Source: JABDMH01 sp050298535 (GTDB taxonomy: Bacteria > Bacteroidota > Bacteroidia > Chitinophagales > Saprospiraceae). Taken from it: a stretch of DNA of 64,000 bases. Shown piece after piece: positions 23,101-32,743 of this stretch. The DNA is taken from contig JBNKUI010000105.1 in assembly GCA_050298535.1 (NCBI GenBank), positions 186,001 through 250,000 of the forward strand, written 5' to 3'. The notes under the pieces were generated by a model. It was not told where the DNA came from. It saw nothing but the letters and a program-made list of their open reading frames with translations, and ran no database searches. Each line of letters begins with the position of its first letter. The stretch's first letter is position 1. A program made the position numbers and the translations under genes.

Positions 23101-23714
23101 CTTTCACAGATATGTGTAATCGCAGCGGGCAATCCTTCCGCTTCCGAATAAGTAGTCATGTACTTTCCATCGTATTTCGTCACACCACCACTATAGGTAC
23201 CTATCCAGATATTCCCCAGTCGGTCCTGGTGCAGAGCAAAAACCAGGTTGCTCCTCAATCCGTGCAATGCGTTATAAGAACCAAAACCAGCCGGATTTTC
23301 ATCTCTCAATTGTGGATCACCTGCCAGTTTGGATGGAGAGAGTTTCCCGATATACGGACTATCGATTGCTGCTACGACCTCCGCTTCCTTGTACTGGCCT
23401 TCACCCGGAGTAGTTACAATCGGTGTTATAGGTGGAAGCCGAACTGGTTCGCTTGCTACCTTTTTATTTGAGGGACTAGGGGTCTTTATAGGATTGGACA
23501 GCGATCTGGAGTGAACCGATCCCACGGGTACCACTTCAATGTCATAAACCTGGTCGAGAGTGCTTTGCTTAAACCTGGCCTTAAACCTCTCGGGTCCACG
23601 AGGAGCGACTGTGCTTTCCTCAGCGGAGTTTTTACAGGCTGACAAAAGGAGGACTAGCAACAAAATGCTGAATAACTGGAATATTCGTATGCAGGACGCC
23701 GGGCGCTCATTCAT
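20151..23714 (-). CDS. Reg_prop/Y_Y_Y sensor histidine kinase, lipoprotein-type N terminus
   Basis: A 1187-residue sensor. The N terminus is a lipoprotein signal (LLLVLLLSACKNS, lipobox LSAC). Residues about 140-720 are a double beta-propeller of two-component regulator propeller repeats (pattern G-x-I-W-I/F-G-T-x-x-G-I/V). Then come a Y_Y_Y Ig-like domain (about 790-860, FKVKAVNSDGYWS), a transmembrane helix (about 868-890), a short coiled coil, and a kinase core with phosphoacceptor His in GIAHEIQNPLNFVNNFSEVS (about 955) and ATP-binding N, G1 and G2 boxes (DNGHGIPEEIKDKIF, GQGTGLGLSLSYDIV). Unlike many reg_prop sensors it has no receiver or AraC domain. Its kinase half is almost the same as that of the next gene. 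Confidence 0.88.
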   Translation of the reverse strand: MNERPASCIRIFQLFSILLLVLLLSACKNSAEESTVAPRGPERFKARFKQSTLDQVYDIEVVPVGSVHSRSLSNPIKTPSPSNKKVASEPVRLPPITPIVTTPGEGQYKEAEVVAAIDSPYIGKLSPSKLAGDPQLRDENPAGFGSYNALHGLRSNLVFALHQDRLGNIWIGTYSGGVTKYDGKYMTTYSEAEGLPAAITHICESKDGTLWLNSPLTDGFIRYDGFHFSTFTDNNGLVNNVVNDLMVDPGDNLWICTNAGISKFDGKQFTNFTVEQGFFNNTVYTSTIDKDGHLWFGMPGALCKFDGSHFYTYSNHPTFKDISFNSDMITDQQGQIWISTTRGLLMFDGESFWDYANSGLPQNSISDLFADDQDNLWICTINDGIYQYAHTEAGEKKMITHFDMADGLNDNNITCGIQDNRGNYWFGTNSRGVNKYQGSIFQHREITKVRGLTLAQSNQVWVATYGDGVYRLDEQETNQYTIAQGLSANYNQIVYSARDGSLWIGTWGAGIDYLDGNTLATYTTTNGLISNYIVCITEDHEGNIWIGTTNGISKFDGTTFTNFKNTLGGMDGIWDIFEDSQQRIWIAQGTGLMMLDDNHVNHYEMSQDLGIFWVVKVLEDHQGNIWLASNDGGLVYYDVDYFYQYTDEQGLSTSSIFSAILAENGEILTVNDHGLNRVSISPNQHSIASLVSIKEYLHSDGFLGVGSFLHSISQDTQGVIWIGTYDRVTAFNPEADVTDTISPSIQLRNVLIFNESMDWLSLKQQPDTSVLLANGVVFKDFNFSDLSRWYSVPLALELSPRNNYLTFQFIGITPKNSDKVKYQYFLEGLDRQWSTVNEASEASYNNLPHGHYTFKVKAVNSDGYWSDELSYSFSIRPPWWFSTTAYIFYGLLFIFGVWRVHTYQRKRVIRKERMKAQKKELEQAREIEKAYQELKSTQTQLIHAEKMASLGELTAGIAHEIQNPLNFVNNFSEVSNELIDEIEEDLSGGKTDEAQELLMHLRQNLEKINHHGVRADGIVKGMLLHSRSGAGEKELTDINALCDEYLRLAYHGIKAREKGFSANYELDLDPELPKIKVVPQDIGRVLLNLINNAFQAVSGVENGKVSISTRTLKDKIEVTIADNGHGIPEEIKDKIFQPFFTTKATGQGTGLGLSLSYDIVKAHGGDINVQSKEGEGCTFSLYFPVHE

Positions 23715-23762
23715 GATGATTTCAATTGATGGGGAGTCTGATAATATTTTTATCGCTACGAC

Positions 23763-26700
23763 TCAATTTATGGATAATTGGATAGAAAACTCAGACCCCA
23801 CCCCTACTTTGCTCTTGACGTACAGCTTTCCATTATGCCCCTTGGTCACTATATCATAGCTCAGGCTCAGCCCCAATCCAGTACCTTGACCCGTTGCTTT
23901 CGTAGTAAAAAATGGCTGAAATATCTTGTCTTTTATCTCCTCCGGTATGCCATGCCCGTTATCAACTATGGTGACTTCGATCTTGTCCTTTAGTGTCCGA
24001 GTAGAAATGTATACCTTGCCATTTTCTACACCAGAAACTGCTTGAAACGCATTATTTATCAGATTTAATAACACACGGCCAATATCCTGCGGGACTACTT
24101 TTATTTTGGGTAGGTCCGGTCCCAGGTCGAGTTCATAGTTGGCATTAAATCCCTTTTCTCTTGCCTTGATTCCATGGTAGGCAAGTCGCAAATATTCATC
24201 ACAGAGGGCATTGATATCTGTTAATTCTTTTTCTCCGCTGCCCGATCTGGAATGTTGGAGCATGCCTTTCACAATAGCATCTGCACGTCGACCATGATGC
24301 GTGATTCTATTTAAATTTTCAATCAGATCCTTCAATACTTCCTGGGTTCCTTCAATGTCCCCGCTCAATAATTCCTTTTCAGCCTCCTCTATTAGTTCGG
24401 CACTGACTTCAGAGAAATTATTGACAAAGTTTAAGGGATTTTGGATTTCATGGGCGATACCTGCGGTGAGCTCTCCGAGTGAGGCCATTTTTTCAGCATG
24501 CACCAGTTGTGACTGGGCTGCTTCCAAATGCGAAAAGGCCTCTTCAATTTTCTGCTTAGCCTCTTCCAGCTTTTTGAAATCTTCATAACGGGCGTAGGCA
24601 ATAGAAAATGCTCTAGCCAGCGATTCCGCCAACTGTATTGCATCATTAGTGAGTGGCTCTGTATTTCCCACATACAACATTCCCTGTTTAAAGGGCACAA
24701 AATGCAGGTCTAAAGACTCAGGTGGTTTCGCCGCACCCATGTATGACAATTTATCCTTGATCAAACCCAGGTTTATGAGGTTTTCTGTAAATTTTGCAAA
24801 TTGGTTTTTATTCCAGCGATCCCGATAAATAGTGCCTTCTCTCCAGTGCTTGTACGCTTCGGGAGCAAAGCCTTTGGATTCGAAGGGTAAGTCGAAAACG
24901 CCTAATGAATGCCCATCAGGGGCTGATAGGAATGATTGGATTACCTCTTTATCTTCATCCATGATCATGACACCGCATCGTATAAACGGAACCTGAAGTG
25001 CTGTCAATTCCTTCCAGATCAATGGTGTTATCCGCTTAAGGTCTTCTTTTGTGCGCATGCTGGCAATCTCTCCACGGACTCGATCAAGGGATGCTTGCCT
25101 GACAGCTTCCACAGCACGTGCCTCGGCTTGCTGAAGATCCTCAATTCTCTTGTAGGTCAGATCAACTACCTTGGCAAATCGCTGAAGTATTTCTGCCTTT
25201 TCATCAGAAAGCTGTTCAGGTCCGTCGACCTCCAACACACCATGACTCATAAATGCTTCATTGCATATAACTCCTTCATATGACCGCATCCAATTCTGCG
25301 TCTCCAGAGGTATTTTTTTCAAGTCGGATTGCTCAAAAATATAATTATCCCAGCTCCGTTTTACTTCGCCTTCCAGTTTGTAGACTTTATAGGATATTCC
25401 TTTCTTAATAGCCTCTCTATAATGCCTGATCAATGGATGGTCTTTTATTGTATCCCGTATAGGGATTTTATAACTTTCTGGCAGGTTATCAACATTAAAG
25501 CCAGTACTCCACCATTCAATTTCCTCAGACTTCCAGTCGAAATTCATGATAATACATATGGTATTCTCAAGGGAGATGTTCAGTTCCTCAGAAACCAGGC
25601 CAACCACTTCACATAACTCGTCACTTTTTTGCATGGCCATAGCTCTTGCACGTATTTTTTCAAGTGAGGCTTCTATCTGAGACTCCCGTGCTTGTTCTTC
25701 GGCCCTTTGTACATCCAGGAACCGGGTGTAGGCCTGCTCGAAAGTGCTTGCAAATCGCTTTAGTACAGGATAAACCATTTCGGAGAAAGGCTCCAGGTCT
25801 ATAAAGGCGACTAAACCCTGCTTTGTCTTTGCATAAGCGAAGAAGACCTCATTTGTGCTTCTGATGGCTTCTTTGACTTCTGCAGGTAGGTCTTTCATTC
25901 CTGTGTGCTCAAACATGTAGTTTATCCAATCCGCATTTGTGTCATCCTTGAGATGAATAGTCATGAACTCATCCTCATTTCCCCAAAATTCCCACCACTT
26001 CCTTACTACTTCATGATTTAGGTTGTTGAAATTATAAGGTCGTGGGTGTTGGTTATTCAAATTTTCGGAAAACCACATTTGGATGTTTTGAAGTTCATCA
26101 TCAAAGATCATCAGTGCACTTCCCCAACTTGCTATCTCCAGTTTTTCGACTTCACGGTACATAACTCCAACGACCTCACTCAACTCTTCACTTTTTTGCA
26201 TGGCCATCGATCTTGCCCGTATTCTTTCCAATGCCAATTGAATCTCTGCTTCTCTCGCCTGTGCTTCGGCTCTTTGAACGTCCAGAAATCGGGTATAATT
26301 TTGGTCAAAACTGCGGGCAAAACGTGTTAAGATGTCGATCTGCTCCTCCGTCAAAAACTCCAAGCTGGCAACAGAAAGAGCTCCGAAATCATTAAATGAG
26401 GCAGTGAGATAAACTCTGGTCGGAGCTTTCATACCTTCTATTACAAGATCAGGTAGGCTTGTCAGTTCAGTTTGGGAAAATAGTACCTGATCCCATTTAA
26501 TTTTCTCCTCACCTTCGAGAATGTACTGCCATCTTGAATGGCGTTCCTTCCACGCTTTGATATATGCGAGATAAGGTTTTTCTTCATGATACTTGATAAA
26601 GTAACCAGAAGGATGGGAAGGATCTTCAGAATTTGCCATCCACCACATGGATCCCATCGTTTCCGGATTGTAAATCATGATGATACATCGCGTGAGAACT

Positions 26701-29700
26701 AAATCAAGCTTGGTCAGCTCGAAAAAAACGGTCGCGATCAAATCCCTCAGTTCCTTTGAGTTCTGCATAGCCATGCCTCTGGCACGTACTCTTTCCAGAC
26801 CAAGTTGAATTTCTGCCTCCCGGGCCTGGGCTTCGGACTTCTGGAGATCAACTACCCGGGTGTAAGTGTGGTCAATGACTTTGGTGAATCGCTGTAGCAG
26901 ATTGATTTGATCGTTAGTCAGGGGGTTATCAGTTACAATTTCCAACATGCCACAATTCATGGAGATGTAAGAAGCTTTTATTTGATCCGGTGACATTTTC
27001 TGCAAAGAAAGCTTTACTTCTTCCGGAAGGTTCTTCCAGTCCGTTTCCTCAAACGACAACCGATCAAGTTCTTCTTTTTCCTTCCCATATATTTCAATAT
27101 AATGGTAAGGCTTCTTTTTATGCCAGGCTTCATATACTTCTTTAAACCACCGACTTTCGAAATAAGGGAAGTGATAGGATCCCGGAAGTTCTTTTCCTTC
27201 TACATACGACCACCAATCTGCACCTTTGCTTTCCTTTTCATAGATACCGATCGAACATAGCGACGCCTCAAATCCCATCTTATTCAATTCATCGAAGATG
27301 ACTGCTACCACTTCATTGAGTTCTTCCGTCCGGTGCATAGCCATGGTTCGGGCTCTTATGCGTTCGAGTGACAATTGAATCTCTGCTTCACGGGTCTGCT
27401 CTTCCGCTTTTTGGAGGTCGAGGAAGCGGGTATAAGCTTGCTCAAAGACTTTAGCGAAACGTTGCAAAATCAGAAACTCGGCTTCACTTAGAGGATACTC
27501 TCCACTATACGAAATCAAAGATCCATATTTCATCGCAGCGAAGGAGGAATAAGCCTTGGGCAGAGCTTTTATAGCCTTCTTAAGATCGCCAGGTAGATTT
27601 TTGAGCCCGGTTTTTGACATCGCGTACTCGTCGTATCTAGCTTTATCCACCCCCTTCAATTCAATATATTGGTTTTGTTTCTGGCTGTTCCAGATATCCC
27701 AATTTTGCTTTATTACTGGATGATTCTGTCCTTCAATCCTGAAGCTCTGAGCAGAGATTCGTTGAGTGTCGGTTGATAGCCAGATATCAAAATAATTTTC
27801 CTCTTCATTGAAAATATTCAATGAACTGCCCCATTCGCCTACATGCAATTCTTGTAGTTGTTCATAGAGAACAGCGATCACCTCGTTCAACTCGTCACTT
27901 TTATGCATAGCTAAGGAGCGGGAACGGACTCTCTCAAGGGCAGCCTCAATCTGAGCTTCCTTGGCCTGTTCTTCGGCTTTTTGCAGGTCAAGGAAGCGGG
28001 TATAGGCCAGGCCGAACACGCTTGCAGCCCGTTTCTGCAGTTCAATGGATTCTGCGGAAGGCTCGTTTTCAGACACCATAGCCAATGAACCTCCTTTAAA
28101 ATCAGAAAACTGATAATACTGTTTGTCGGGCAGCTCTCTAAATGCTTTCTGCATTCCTGGCACGAGGGTATTTCGCAATTGCTGCCACTCTTTCATTTCA
28201 TGACCTTCCGAAATGATTTGGTATTCCGTTTCATTGGAATGATACCCCTTTATCCATTTGGCAATCAGTTTTGCCTCATTAACCGGAACCTGAACGGTTC
28301 CCGAAACCAGCTCTCCTTCACTATTTTCAAAGGCGTACCATGACTCAAAAGAACTGGTATTATCCGTGTAAATGTGAATAACACAACTCTGCAAACCCGG
28401 TTGATCCAGCTCACCCATTTGTTGGCGGAGAACATTCACTACGTCCTTGATTTCAGTCGAGCTATGCATCGCCATAGACCGTGATCTGATACGTTCAAGT
28501 GCTGCCTCAATCTGTGCCTCCCGAGCTTGTTCTTCTGCTTTTTGTATATCGAGATACCGTACATAGGCTTGTTCAAATACATTGGCAAAACGCCTTAGTA
28601 TATCCACTTCCTGGGAAGAAAGGGCCTTTTCAAAATGATTGTGTATACCGAGTGCAAAATGCTCCCTGAAAATAAAGGCCTGGCTGAGATATTCCTGATC
28701 TAAAATCCATTGCTTTCTGTCCTTGGGTATCAGATGTAGATCAGTGCTCTCAAACGCAAATTCAAACCACTGGTTCTTCCGATCACGGGAATAAGTTTTA
28801 ATTAGCAATTCATTTCCGGATTGCTTTGTATCCCACATATCCTTGATCGGCGGTGAATCATGGTATGGTAATCTGAAGCACATAGGATATGCCTTATCAA
28901 CATCAGCAAGCCAAAAGTCTGTATCATCTGTTCCAGGCACGGGTATACCAAGGATTACCGCTCCATCCAATCCAAAATGCAATTCCTGCAACTGAGTAAA
29001 CATCACCCCAACTATCTCGGCTAACTCATCACTCTTATGCATTCCCATCGACCGTGATCGGACTCTCTCAAGTGCCGCTTCAATCTGTGCCTCCCTGGCC
29101 TGAGCCTCGGCTTTTTGCAGGTCAAGGAAACGGGTGTAGGTTTGTTCGAAAACTTTGGCAAAGCGTTGAAGAATGGGCACAACCTCTTCATGGGGCTCCA
29201 GATAATTGATTCCCAGAAAGCCATGCCTAAAATTTATGATGTGCAGGGCAAGTCGTTCCGGTTGAGGTTCTCCGGATGCTTTCAGCATTTCACCTACGGG
29301 CATGTTTTGGGCAATAAACTGCAGGTGATGTTCAAGCGGTTTTCCTTTCAGATCTACGATAATATACTCATCACCCCTCTTCCACGAATTGAAGATTCTG
29401 TCCTGAGCAGGTTCTCCATGATAAGGGAGGACAAAAGAATCAGGGATGACCGTACCATCGGCAGAAATATATACTTCTCCGGTTTTTTTGTCTTTATCCA
29501 CGATAATGAAAGAGCAGGCAACCGGCTTCAGGCCCAATGAAATGATCTGTTGAAAAAGTACCGAAGCAGCGTCAGCCAGTTCCTCACTTTTGTGCATGCC
29601 CATTGTCCGTGAACGAACTCTCTCCAATGCCGCTTCAATCTGAGCTTCCCTGGCTTGGGCTTCGGCTTTTTGGAGGTCAAGAAAGCGGGTATATGCCTGC

Positions 29701-31397
29701 TCAAATACCTTTACGAATCTCGGTATCAGTAGGACTTGATCCTCTAGCAGATTGTCGCTGGCTAAGATCAGCAGATACCCTTTAGAAAAATTCCCGAAAT
29801 AGAAATACGTGGGATCCTGCGTGTATTTAGCAATAGTTGATCCAAAATGGTGTGATACAAATTTTATGTGATCTTCAAGAGACTGACCTCCCACAGTCTG
29901 GGAGAAGACAAGATCCTGATTTTTCCAGCTTTCATACCGGGCTTCAAGTATCTTATTGCCAATCAACGGTATTTTATAAGGTCTGATATAAGTTCCGTGG
30001 TGACTGGTCATATACAGGGTCTGCAGCTTATTTTTCTCATCAATGATGGCATACCCACTTCTGACGAAAGTTAGACCTAGGCTCTGCATTTGTTTATAAA
30101 GAATCTCTGCTGCGTCTCCAAGTTCAGAACTGGAATGCATTGCCATTGCTCTAGCTCTAACCCTTTCCAAAGATGCTTCAATCCTGGCTTCCCGCACTTG
30201 TTCTTCAGCTTTCTTCAGGTCTAGAAAACGCGTATAGGTTTGCTCGAATACTTTCGCAAAACGTTCAAGAACAAGCGCCTTATCATCAGGCAGCGACCAG
30301 GGGCCAACTACCTCAAGAACACTGTTTGGCATCACTACCATCGAACAAATTACGTGATCCTGTGCCTGCATCATCCTTTTGATATCATCGGGAAGTGTTC
30401 TCCAGTTCGTTTGGTAAAATAGTCGACTGTCGTAGTCTTGCTTTTCAGTACCCTCAAACTCAATAACCTGATGTGAAAATGCCTGGTCCCAGGCATTCAG
30501 AAATCTCTGCTGTACCGGATCATCAAAAACCGGAACTTCATAGGGTGTGGGGAACACCTCCTGATCAGAGACGGAAAGCCACATATTCCATCCAGTCCCG
30601 ACCTCCTTGCGTGTCACAAGTGCACATCCCCATCCGTCAAAGCCTAACACCTGAAATTGCTCATACATGGTGGCGATGACTTCCTTCAATTCATCACTCT
30701 TCTGCATGGCCATTGTGTGCGCTCGTACCCTTTCAAGGCAAAGTTGTATTTCAGCCTCGTGTGCACGGTTTTCAGCATTTTGAACATCCAAAAATCGTGT
30801 ATACGTTTGCTCAAAGACACTGGCAAAACGCATTAATATTGCTGAATTTTCTTCATCTAGAGCAGAAGGTCCAGCAACTTCCAATATCCCATATCGGCAA
30901 CATGCATCACAAAGCACGATCTTATCTAATTCCCTCATACCTTCCTGTATAGGAATTGGTAATTGCCTTAACTCAGTCTTCTCCAGCAGATATTGATCCC
31001 AGCTTTTTTTATCCTCTCCCTCTAATTCAAATACCTGATACGATATATTATTCTCGATAATACTCTTCAGGTTTTTTGCTCTGGGATGATTTATAATTTC
31101 GTCTGAAATAGGGATGTGGTAACTATTTGGTAATCCCTCGTCACCAAATTCTGTACCCCACCATTGCAGACTTCCATCCTCATTATGGATGAAGATTACA
31201 AACATTTGAATCTGTATTCCTAAATCTTGAACCTGTCGGAAAAATTCTGATACGACTTCGCGAAGTTCACTACTCTCCCTCATCGCCATGGTACGCTCTC
31301 TGATTTTTTCCAGAGCGTGAAGAATGTCAACTTCCCTTTGAAGTTGCTCTACGTCAGATTGGCTTCCAGATGTCTTGTTTGATGGTTCAACTTCCAT
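23763..31397 (-). CDS. Soluble histidine kinase with twelve tandem sensor modules
   Basis: A 2544-residue protein without signal peptide or membrane helix. Twelve copies of a ~190-residue unit follow one another. Each starts with a helix of the form LERVRARTMAMHKSDEL, continues with a GAF-like alpha/beta domain and ends in ILQRFAKVFEQTYTRFLDLQKAE-type helices. The twelfth (LDRVRGEIASM) is most divergent. The C terminus (from about 2290) is the kinase: GIAHEIQNPLNFVNNFSEVS with the phosphoacceptor His, then DNGHGIPEEIKDKIF and GQGTGLGLSLSYDIV. It most likely senses cytoplasmic ligands, with module number amplifying or integrating input (inference). It ends 48 bp before the reg_prop kinase start, so both may be cotranscribed. 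Confidence 0.88.
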   Translation of the reverse strand: MEVEPSNKTSGSQSDVEQLQREVDILHALEKIRERTMAMRESSELREVVSEFFRQVQDLGIQIQMFVIFIHNEDGSLQWWGTEFGDEGLPNSYHIPISDEIINHPRAKNLKSIIENNISYQVFELEGEDKKSWDQYLLEKTELRQLPIPIQEGMRELDKIVLCDACCRYGILEVAGPSALDEENSAILMRFASVFEQTYTRFLDVQNAENRAHEAEIQLCLERVRAHTMAMQKSDELKEVIATMYEQFQVLGFDGWGCALVTRKEVGTGWNMWLSVSDQEVFPTPYEVPVFDDPVQQRFLNAWDQAFSHQVIEFEGTEKQDYDSRLFYQTNWRTLPDDIKRMMQAQDHVICSMVVMPNSVLEVVGPWSLPDDKALVLERFAKVFEQTYTRFLDLKKAEEQVREARIEASLERVRARAMAMHSSSELGDAAEILYKQMQSLGLTFVRSGYAIIDEKNKLQTLYMTSHHGTYIRPYKIPLIGNKILEARYESWKNQDLVFSQTVGGQSLEDHIKFVSHHFGSTIAKYTQDPTYFYFGNFSKGYLLILASDNLLEDQVLLIPRFVKVFEQAYTRFLDLQKAEAQAREAQIEAALERVRSRTMGMHKSEELADAASVLFQQIISLGLKPVACSFIIVDKDKKTGEVYISADGTVIPDSFVLPYHGEPAQDRIFNSWKRGDEYIIVDLKGKPLEHHLQFIAQNMPVGEMLKASGEPQPERLALHIINFRHGFLGINYLEPHEEVVPILQRFAKVFEQTYTRFLDLQKAEAQAREAQIEAALERVRSRSMGMHKSDELAEIVGVMFTQLQELHFGLDGAVILGIPVPGTDDTDFWLADVDKAYPMCFRLPYHDSPPIKDMWDTKQSGNELLIKTYSRDRKNQWFEFAFESTDLHLIPKDRKQWILDQEYLSQAFIFREHFALGIHNHFEKALSSQEVDILRRFANVFEQAYVRYLDIQKAEEQAREAQIEAALERIRSRSMAMHSSTEIKDVVNVLRQQMGELDQPGLQSCVIHIYTDNTSSFESWYAFENSEGELVSGTVQVPVNEAKLIAKWIKGYHSNETEYQIISEGHEMKEWQQLRNTLVPGMQKAFRELPDKQYYQFSDFKGGSLAMVSENEPSAESIELQKRAASVFGLAYTRFLDLQKAEEQAKEAQIEAALERVRSRSLAMHKSDELNEVIAVLYEQLQELHVGEWGSSLNIFNEEENYFDIWLSTDTQRISAQSFRIEGQNHPVIKQNWDIWNSQKQNQYIELKGVDKARYDEYAMSKTGLKNLPGDLKKAIKALPKAYSSFAAMKYGSLISYSGEYPLSEAEFLILQRFAKVFEQAYTRFLDLQKAEEQTREAEIQLSLERIRARTMAMHRTEELNEVVAVIFDELNKMGFEASLCSIGIYEKESKGADWWSYVEGKELPGSYHFPYFESRWFKEVYEAWHKKKPYHYIEIYGKEKEELDRLSFEETDWKNLPEEVKLSLQKMSPDQIKASYISMNCGMLEIVTDNPLTNDQINLLQRFTKVIDHTYTRVVDLQKSEAQAREAEIQLGLERVRARGMAMQNSKELRDLIATVFFELTKLDLVLTRCIIMIYNPETMGSMWWMANSEDPSHPSGYFIKYHEEKPYLAYIKAWKERHSRWQYILEGEEKIKWDQVLFSQTELTSLPDLVIEGMKAPTRVYLTASFNDFGALSVASLEFLTEEQIDILTRFARSFDQNYTRFLDVQRAEAQAREAEIQLALERIRARSMAMQKSEELSEVVGVMYREVEKLEIASWGSALMIFDDELQNIQMWFSENLNNQHPRPYNFNNLNHEVVRKWWEFWGNEDEFMTIHLKDDTNADWINYMFEHTGMKDLPAEVKEAIRSTNEVFFAYAKTKQGLVAFIDLEPFSEMVYPVLKRFASTFEQAYTRFLDVQRAEEQARESQIEASLEKIRARAMAMQKSDELCEVVGLVSEELNISLENTICIIMNFDWKSEEIEWWSTGFNVDNLPESYKIPIRDTIKDHPLIRHYREAIKKGISYKVYKLEGEVKRSWDNYIFEQSDLKKIPLETQNWMRSYEGVICNEAFMSHGVLEVDGPEQLSDEKAEILQRFAKVVDLTYKRIEDLQQAEARAVEAVRQASLDRVRGEIASMRTKEDLKRITPLIWKELTALQVPFIRCGVMIMDEDKEVIQSFLSAPDGHSLGVFDLPFESKGFAPEAYKHWREGTIYRDRWNKNQFAKFTENLINLGLIKDKLSYMGAAKPPESLDLHFVPFKQGMLYVGNTEPLTNDAIQLAESLARAFSIAYARYEDFKKLEEAKQKIEEAFSHLEAAQSQLVHAEKMASLGELTAGIAHEIQNPLNFVNNFSEVSAELIEEAEKELLSGDIEGTQEVLKDLIENLNRITHHGRRADAIVKGMLQHSRSGSGEKELTDINALCDEYLRLAYHGIKAREKGFNANYELDLGPDLPKIKVVPQDIGRVLLNLINNAFQAVSGVENGKVYISTRTLKDKIEVTIVDNGHGIPEEIKDKIFQPFFTTKATGQGTGLGLSLSYDIVTKGHNGKLYVKSKVGVGSEFSIQLSIN

Positions 31398-31699
31398 AGC
31401 ATAATTACGCCAGACTTTAACAAATGCGGGAAGGCCAGATCTACCATGAGTGCTTCATACATAAAGACCGGCGGTCCATCTACTTAAGATAGTCAATTGA
31501 TATGTAAGCAACGTTGTCAAACTTTGAATTAGACTACGTGGAACTCCCTAGACCATCTGAATACCAAGAAGCAACTGGAAGATTTCAAGATGGAAAGAGA
31601 GTCCAATCTTACATTTTGTCTAACTATTTTTATTTAAAGTTAAACATTTGATGAGTAGTAGCGTTAGAGGACTATTGAAAACATCTAATAACGTTAATT
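31398..31699. other. Divergent intergenic region
   Basis: About 300 bp between the giant kinase (minus) and the fasciclin gene (plus). It must hold both promoters, but no convincing TAnnTTTG pair, hairpin or ORF stands out. Confidence 0.4.
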
Positions 31700-32620
31700 A
31701 TGAAATACTTAAAGTTCTCATTCATATTTGCCCTATCACTCTTCTTGTTGTCCTCTTGTGACAATGATGATGATCCTATCGTAGAATCTAACACTATAGT
31801 TGACATAGCAGCCGGAGACGCTCAATTCTCCACACTTGTTTCAGCACTGCAAAGGACTGGACTGGATGCAATTTTGAATTCACCCGGAAACTTTACCGTT
31901 TTCGCCCCGACGAATGACGCCTTTGATCAGCTGGGCGTGGATCTGAGTACACTATCAAACGACGAGCTCTCTGATATCCTACTATATCATGTGCTTGGAG
32001 CTTCCGTACGATCAACTGATCTGCAGGATGGACAAACCTATGCCAGTACAGCATCGGCATCAGGTCCAAATGATGAGCAGCTCACCCTTCTAATCGATAA
32101 AGATGGTGGTGCGGTCACAATTAATGGATCGGTCAATGTTTCTTCTGTCGATATTTCAGCTGAAAATGGTGTCATCCATATTGTAGATGATGTGATCATG
32201 CCCCTCAATGTAGTGGGACATGCCGTTGCCAATTCAAGTTTTTCAACACTTGTGGAGCAATTGGGATCTGCGCCAGGTGATTTAGTTTCCACCCTGTCAG
32301 CATCGGGTCCATTTACTGTCTTTGCTCCCACAAATGATGCATTCGAGCAGATCAGCGATGTCGTATCCACCCTTACACCAGAGCAGATAGCCGATGTACT
32401 GACTTACCATGTGATTGCCGGATCAAATGTACGATCCACCGATTTAACGGATGGTGCTGAGGTCATGATGGTCAATGGACAGACGGTCACTATCGATCTT
32501 AGCTCTGGGGCTCAACTAGTTGATGCCAGTGGCAATGTATCGAATATCGTGTTGACGGACGTACAAGCTACCAATGGAGTCATCCATGTGATAGAGAATG
32601 TGATTATACCTTCACTCTAA
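31700..32620 (+). CDS. Fasciclin (FAS1) domain lipoprotein
   Basis: A 306-residue protein with lipoprotein signal MKYLKFSFIFALSLFLLSSC; the lipidated Cys is followed by DNDDD, typical of Bacteroidota outer-membrane lipoproteins. Two FAS1 domains (about 35-165 and 175-306) each show the H1 motif FTVFAPTNDAF and the H2-type YHV region plus NGVIHVI/VDDVI at the end. FAS1 domains mediate adhesion to other proteins or polysaccharides. It is followed by its own terminator and is therefore probably monocistronic. Confidence 0.92.
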   Translation: MKYLKFSFIFALSLFLLSSCDNDDDPIVESNTIVDIAAGDAQFSTLVSALQRTGLDAILNSPGNFTVFAPTNDAFDQLGVDLSTLSNDELSDILLYHVLGASVRSTDLQDGQTYASTASASGPNDEQLTLLIDKDGGAVTINGSVNVSSVDISAENGVIHIVDDVIMPLNVVGHAVANSSFSTLVEQLGSAPGDLVSTLSASGPFTVFAPTNDAFEQISDVVSTLTPEQIADVLTYHVIAGSNVRSTDLTDGAEVMMVNGQTVTIDLSSGAQLVDASGNVSNIVLTDVQATNGVIHVIENVIIPSL

Positions 32621-32642
32621 ATTTTTAATAGACGCTTATCAT

Positions 32643-32672
32643 AAAGCAGCTTCATCTGAGGCTGCTTTTTTT
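32643..32672 (+). terminator. Terminator of the fasciclin gene
   Basis: AAAGCAGC-loop-GCTGCTTT followed by eight T's, about 25 bp after the stop. Confidence 0.8.
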
Positions 32673-32743
32673 TCAGAATCATCTGGACTTTCATCACCTT
32701 TGTATCACCACCCCTGATTGAAGAATCGGGAAGCAAACACTAA

